Source: a bacterium
GTDB taxonomy: Bacteria > Krumholzibacteriota > Krumholzibacteria > LZORAL124-64-63
Direction: 5' to 3'
Assembly: GCA_030592025.1 (NCBI GenBank)
Contig: JAUUZX010000094.1
Span: 1-6,379 of the forward strand
Length of the DNA: 6,379 nt
Below, one piece after another: positions 5,544-6,379 of the stretch. Numbering within the stretch: the first letter of the stretch is position 1; each line of letters starts with the position of its first letter. The position numbers and the translations under genes were made by a program. Below the pieces are notes generated by a model. That model made no database searches, was not told where the DNA came from, and saw nothing but the letters and a program-made list of their open reading frames with translations.

Positions 5544-6379
5544 GTGGCACCTGCGCCTTTCCCCAGTCCGACCTCATCCGCCCGCCCGCGCCTGCTGGCG
5601 GTGGACTACTTCCGCGGCCTGACCGTCGCCCTCATGATCCTCGTCAACAACCCCGGCAGTTGGGCCCATATCCTGCCGCCCCTGCGCCACGCCCGCTGGC
5701 ACGGCTGCACGCCGACGGACCTGGTCTTCCCGTTCTTCCTGTTCATCGTGGGGGTGGCCATCGCCCTGAGCCTCGAGCGGCGCCGGATGGCGGGGACCCC
5801 CCGGGGGATCCTGGCCCGCAAGGTGGTGCGGCGCGCCCTCGTGATCTTCCTGCTCGGGCTCCTGCTCAACGGCTTCCCCTTCGGCCTGCCCCTCAGCGCC
5901 AAGGCGGCGGCGGCCTTCACCTGGGGCGACGTCCTCTCGGCGTTCACCGGCCTGCGGGTGATGGGCGTGCTCCAGCGCATCGCCCTGACCTACCTCGCCG
6001 TGGGCCTCATCGTCGTCGTCACCGACCGGGCGCGGTCCCGCCTGCTGGCCGGCGCCGCCTGCCTGGTGGTCTACGAACTCCTCATGCGCCTGCCCCTGGT
6101 GGAGGGCTGGGGCGGGGGCAGCTTTGCCTTGGCCGACAACTTCGTGCGCTGGTGCGACCTGACCGTCCTGGGAGAGGCGCGGGTGTGGCAGGGCGCCGGG
6201 ATGCCCTTCGAATCCGAAGGTCTCGTCTCGACCCTGCCGGCGGTGGTGACGACCCTGCTCGGGTACGGGGCCGGGCGGTACTTGTGCCGGATGACGCCCA
6301 CGTCGGGCCGCCTCGGACGCCTGGCCCTGTGGGGTGGTGGCGCAGCGGCGCTGGGTCTGTTCGGCGCCCTGGTGGAGCC
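5544..6379 (+). CDS. NagX/HGSNAT-like membrane acetyltransferase (COG4299 / DUF5009 type), C-terminus outside the window
   Basis: An open frame of 278 codons from a GTG start to the window edge, without a stop. It matches the N-terminal two thirds of the heparan-alpha-glucosaminide N-acetyltransferase-like family, inner-membrane proteins thought to move acetyl groups from cytoplasmic acetyl-CoA to sugars on the other side; bacterial NagX is linked to N-acetylglucosamine use. Signature segments are RLLAVDYFRGLTVALMILVN (16-35, with NPGSW after it), LRHARWHGCTPTDLVFPFFL (47-66), GLRVMGVLQRIALTYLAVGL (136-155) and FESEGLVSTLPAVVTTLLGY (222-241). His49 aligns with the histidine considered catalytic in human HGSNAT. 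About seven hydrophobic spans are visible (near 23-38, 60-78, 97-112, 140-160, 167-181, 228-246 and 262-278). Full members have about 360-400 residues. It is divergent from the peptidase gene across a 149-base spacer, so regulation could be shared. The family is firm; the acceptor sugar is unknown. Confidence 0.88.
   Translation, partial: MAPAPFPSPTSSARPRLLAVDYFRGLTVALMILVNNPGSWAHILPPLRHARWHGCTPTDLVFPFFLFIVGVAIALSLERRRMAGTPRGILARKVVRRALVIFLLGLLLNGFPFGLPLSAKAAAAFTWGDVLSAFTGLRVMGVLQRIALTYLAVGLIVVVTDRARSRLLAGAACLVVYELLMRLPLVEGWGGGSFALADNFVRWCDLTVLGEARVWQGAGMPFESEGLVSTLPAVVTTLLGYGAGRYLCRMTPTSGRLGRLALWGGGAAALGLFGALVE

Noticed and set aside
5395..5577. Longer N-terminus for the peptidase, from codon 5577 or the ATG at 5454
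   Set aside because: The extra residues are Arg/Pro/Ser-rich filler before a normal signal peptide, the extension crosses a probable -10 box and overlaps the divergent gene, and a near-perfect SD site marks the TTG at 5394.
5606..6301. Minus-strand open frames at 5606-5980 and 6071-6301
   Set aside because: Both are Arg/Pro/Thr-rich shadows opposite the NagX-like gene, whose membrane-protein motifs are unmistakable.
1..6379. CRISPR array, tRNA, rRNA, insertion sequence, phage or toxin-antitoxin content
   Set aside because: No spaced direct repeats, no terminal inverted repeats with a transposase, no cloverleaf-like sequence and no paired small genes were seen; nearly all bases lie in the genes described.

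Overview
This is a high-G+C bacterial stretch (about two thirds G+C by eye) with tightly packed genes, Shine-Dalgarno (SD) sites and TGA/TAG stops used in the ordinary way. The combination of an ECF sigma factor with a FecR-like partner, a secreted S9 peptidase, a membrane-anchored SRPBCC protein and a NagX-type acetyltransferase suits a Gram-negative environmental bacterium. The host lineage cannot be fixed from this window; an FCB-group or proteobacterial relative is only a guess.

Layout. The left end (2-283, +) is the C-terminal part of an unrecognised helical protein. It is followed on the same strand by a nitroreductase-family flavoprotein (350-1150). Everything from 1161 to 5394 is on the minus strand, and in transcription order it runs: a secreted S9 (DPP5-like) serine peptidase (5394-3292), a one-membrane-span SRPBCC protein (3268-2708), an ECF sigma factor (2599-1997) and a FecR-domain membrane anti-sigma-like protein (2000-1161). 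The last two overlap by ATGA. The nitroreductase and the FecR-like gene converge with only 10 bases between their stops. A 149-base divergent region (5395-5543) separates the peptidase from a plus-strand NagX/HGSNAT-like membrane acetyltransferase that runs off the right edge (5544 onward).

The most notable anomaly is an in-frame TGA at 4642-4644 that splits the peptidase. Both halves lie in one reading frame, the family homology continues immediately past the stop, and the downstream half keeps the whole Ser-Asp-His triad. It is a point nonsense lesion (real mutation or sequence error) in an otherwise intact gene.

The genes could form one envelope-related unit. The sigma/anti-sigma pair would sense something outside the cytoplasm, and the secreted peptidase and anchored SRPBCC protein lie just upstream on the same strand. 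The 108-base gap before the sigma gene could carry its own promoter, so a single operon is not proven. I found no tRNA, rRNA, CRISPR array, insertion sequence or phage gene, and no convincing undescribed system. No gene-free stretch exceeds 300 bases.
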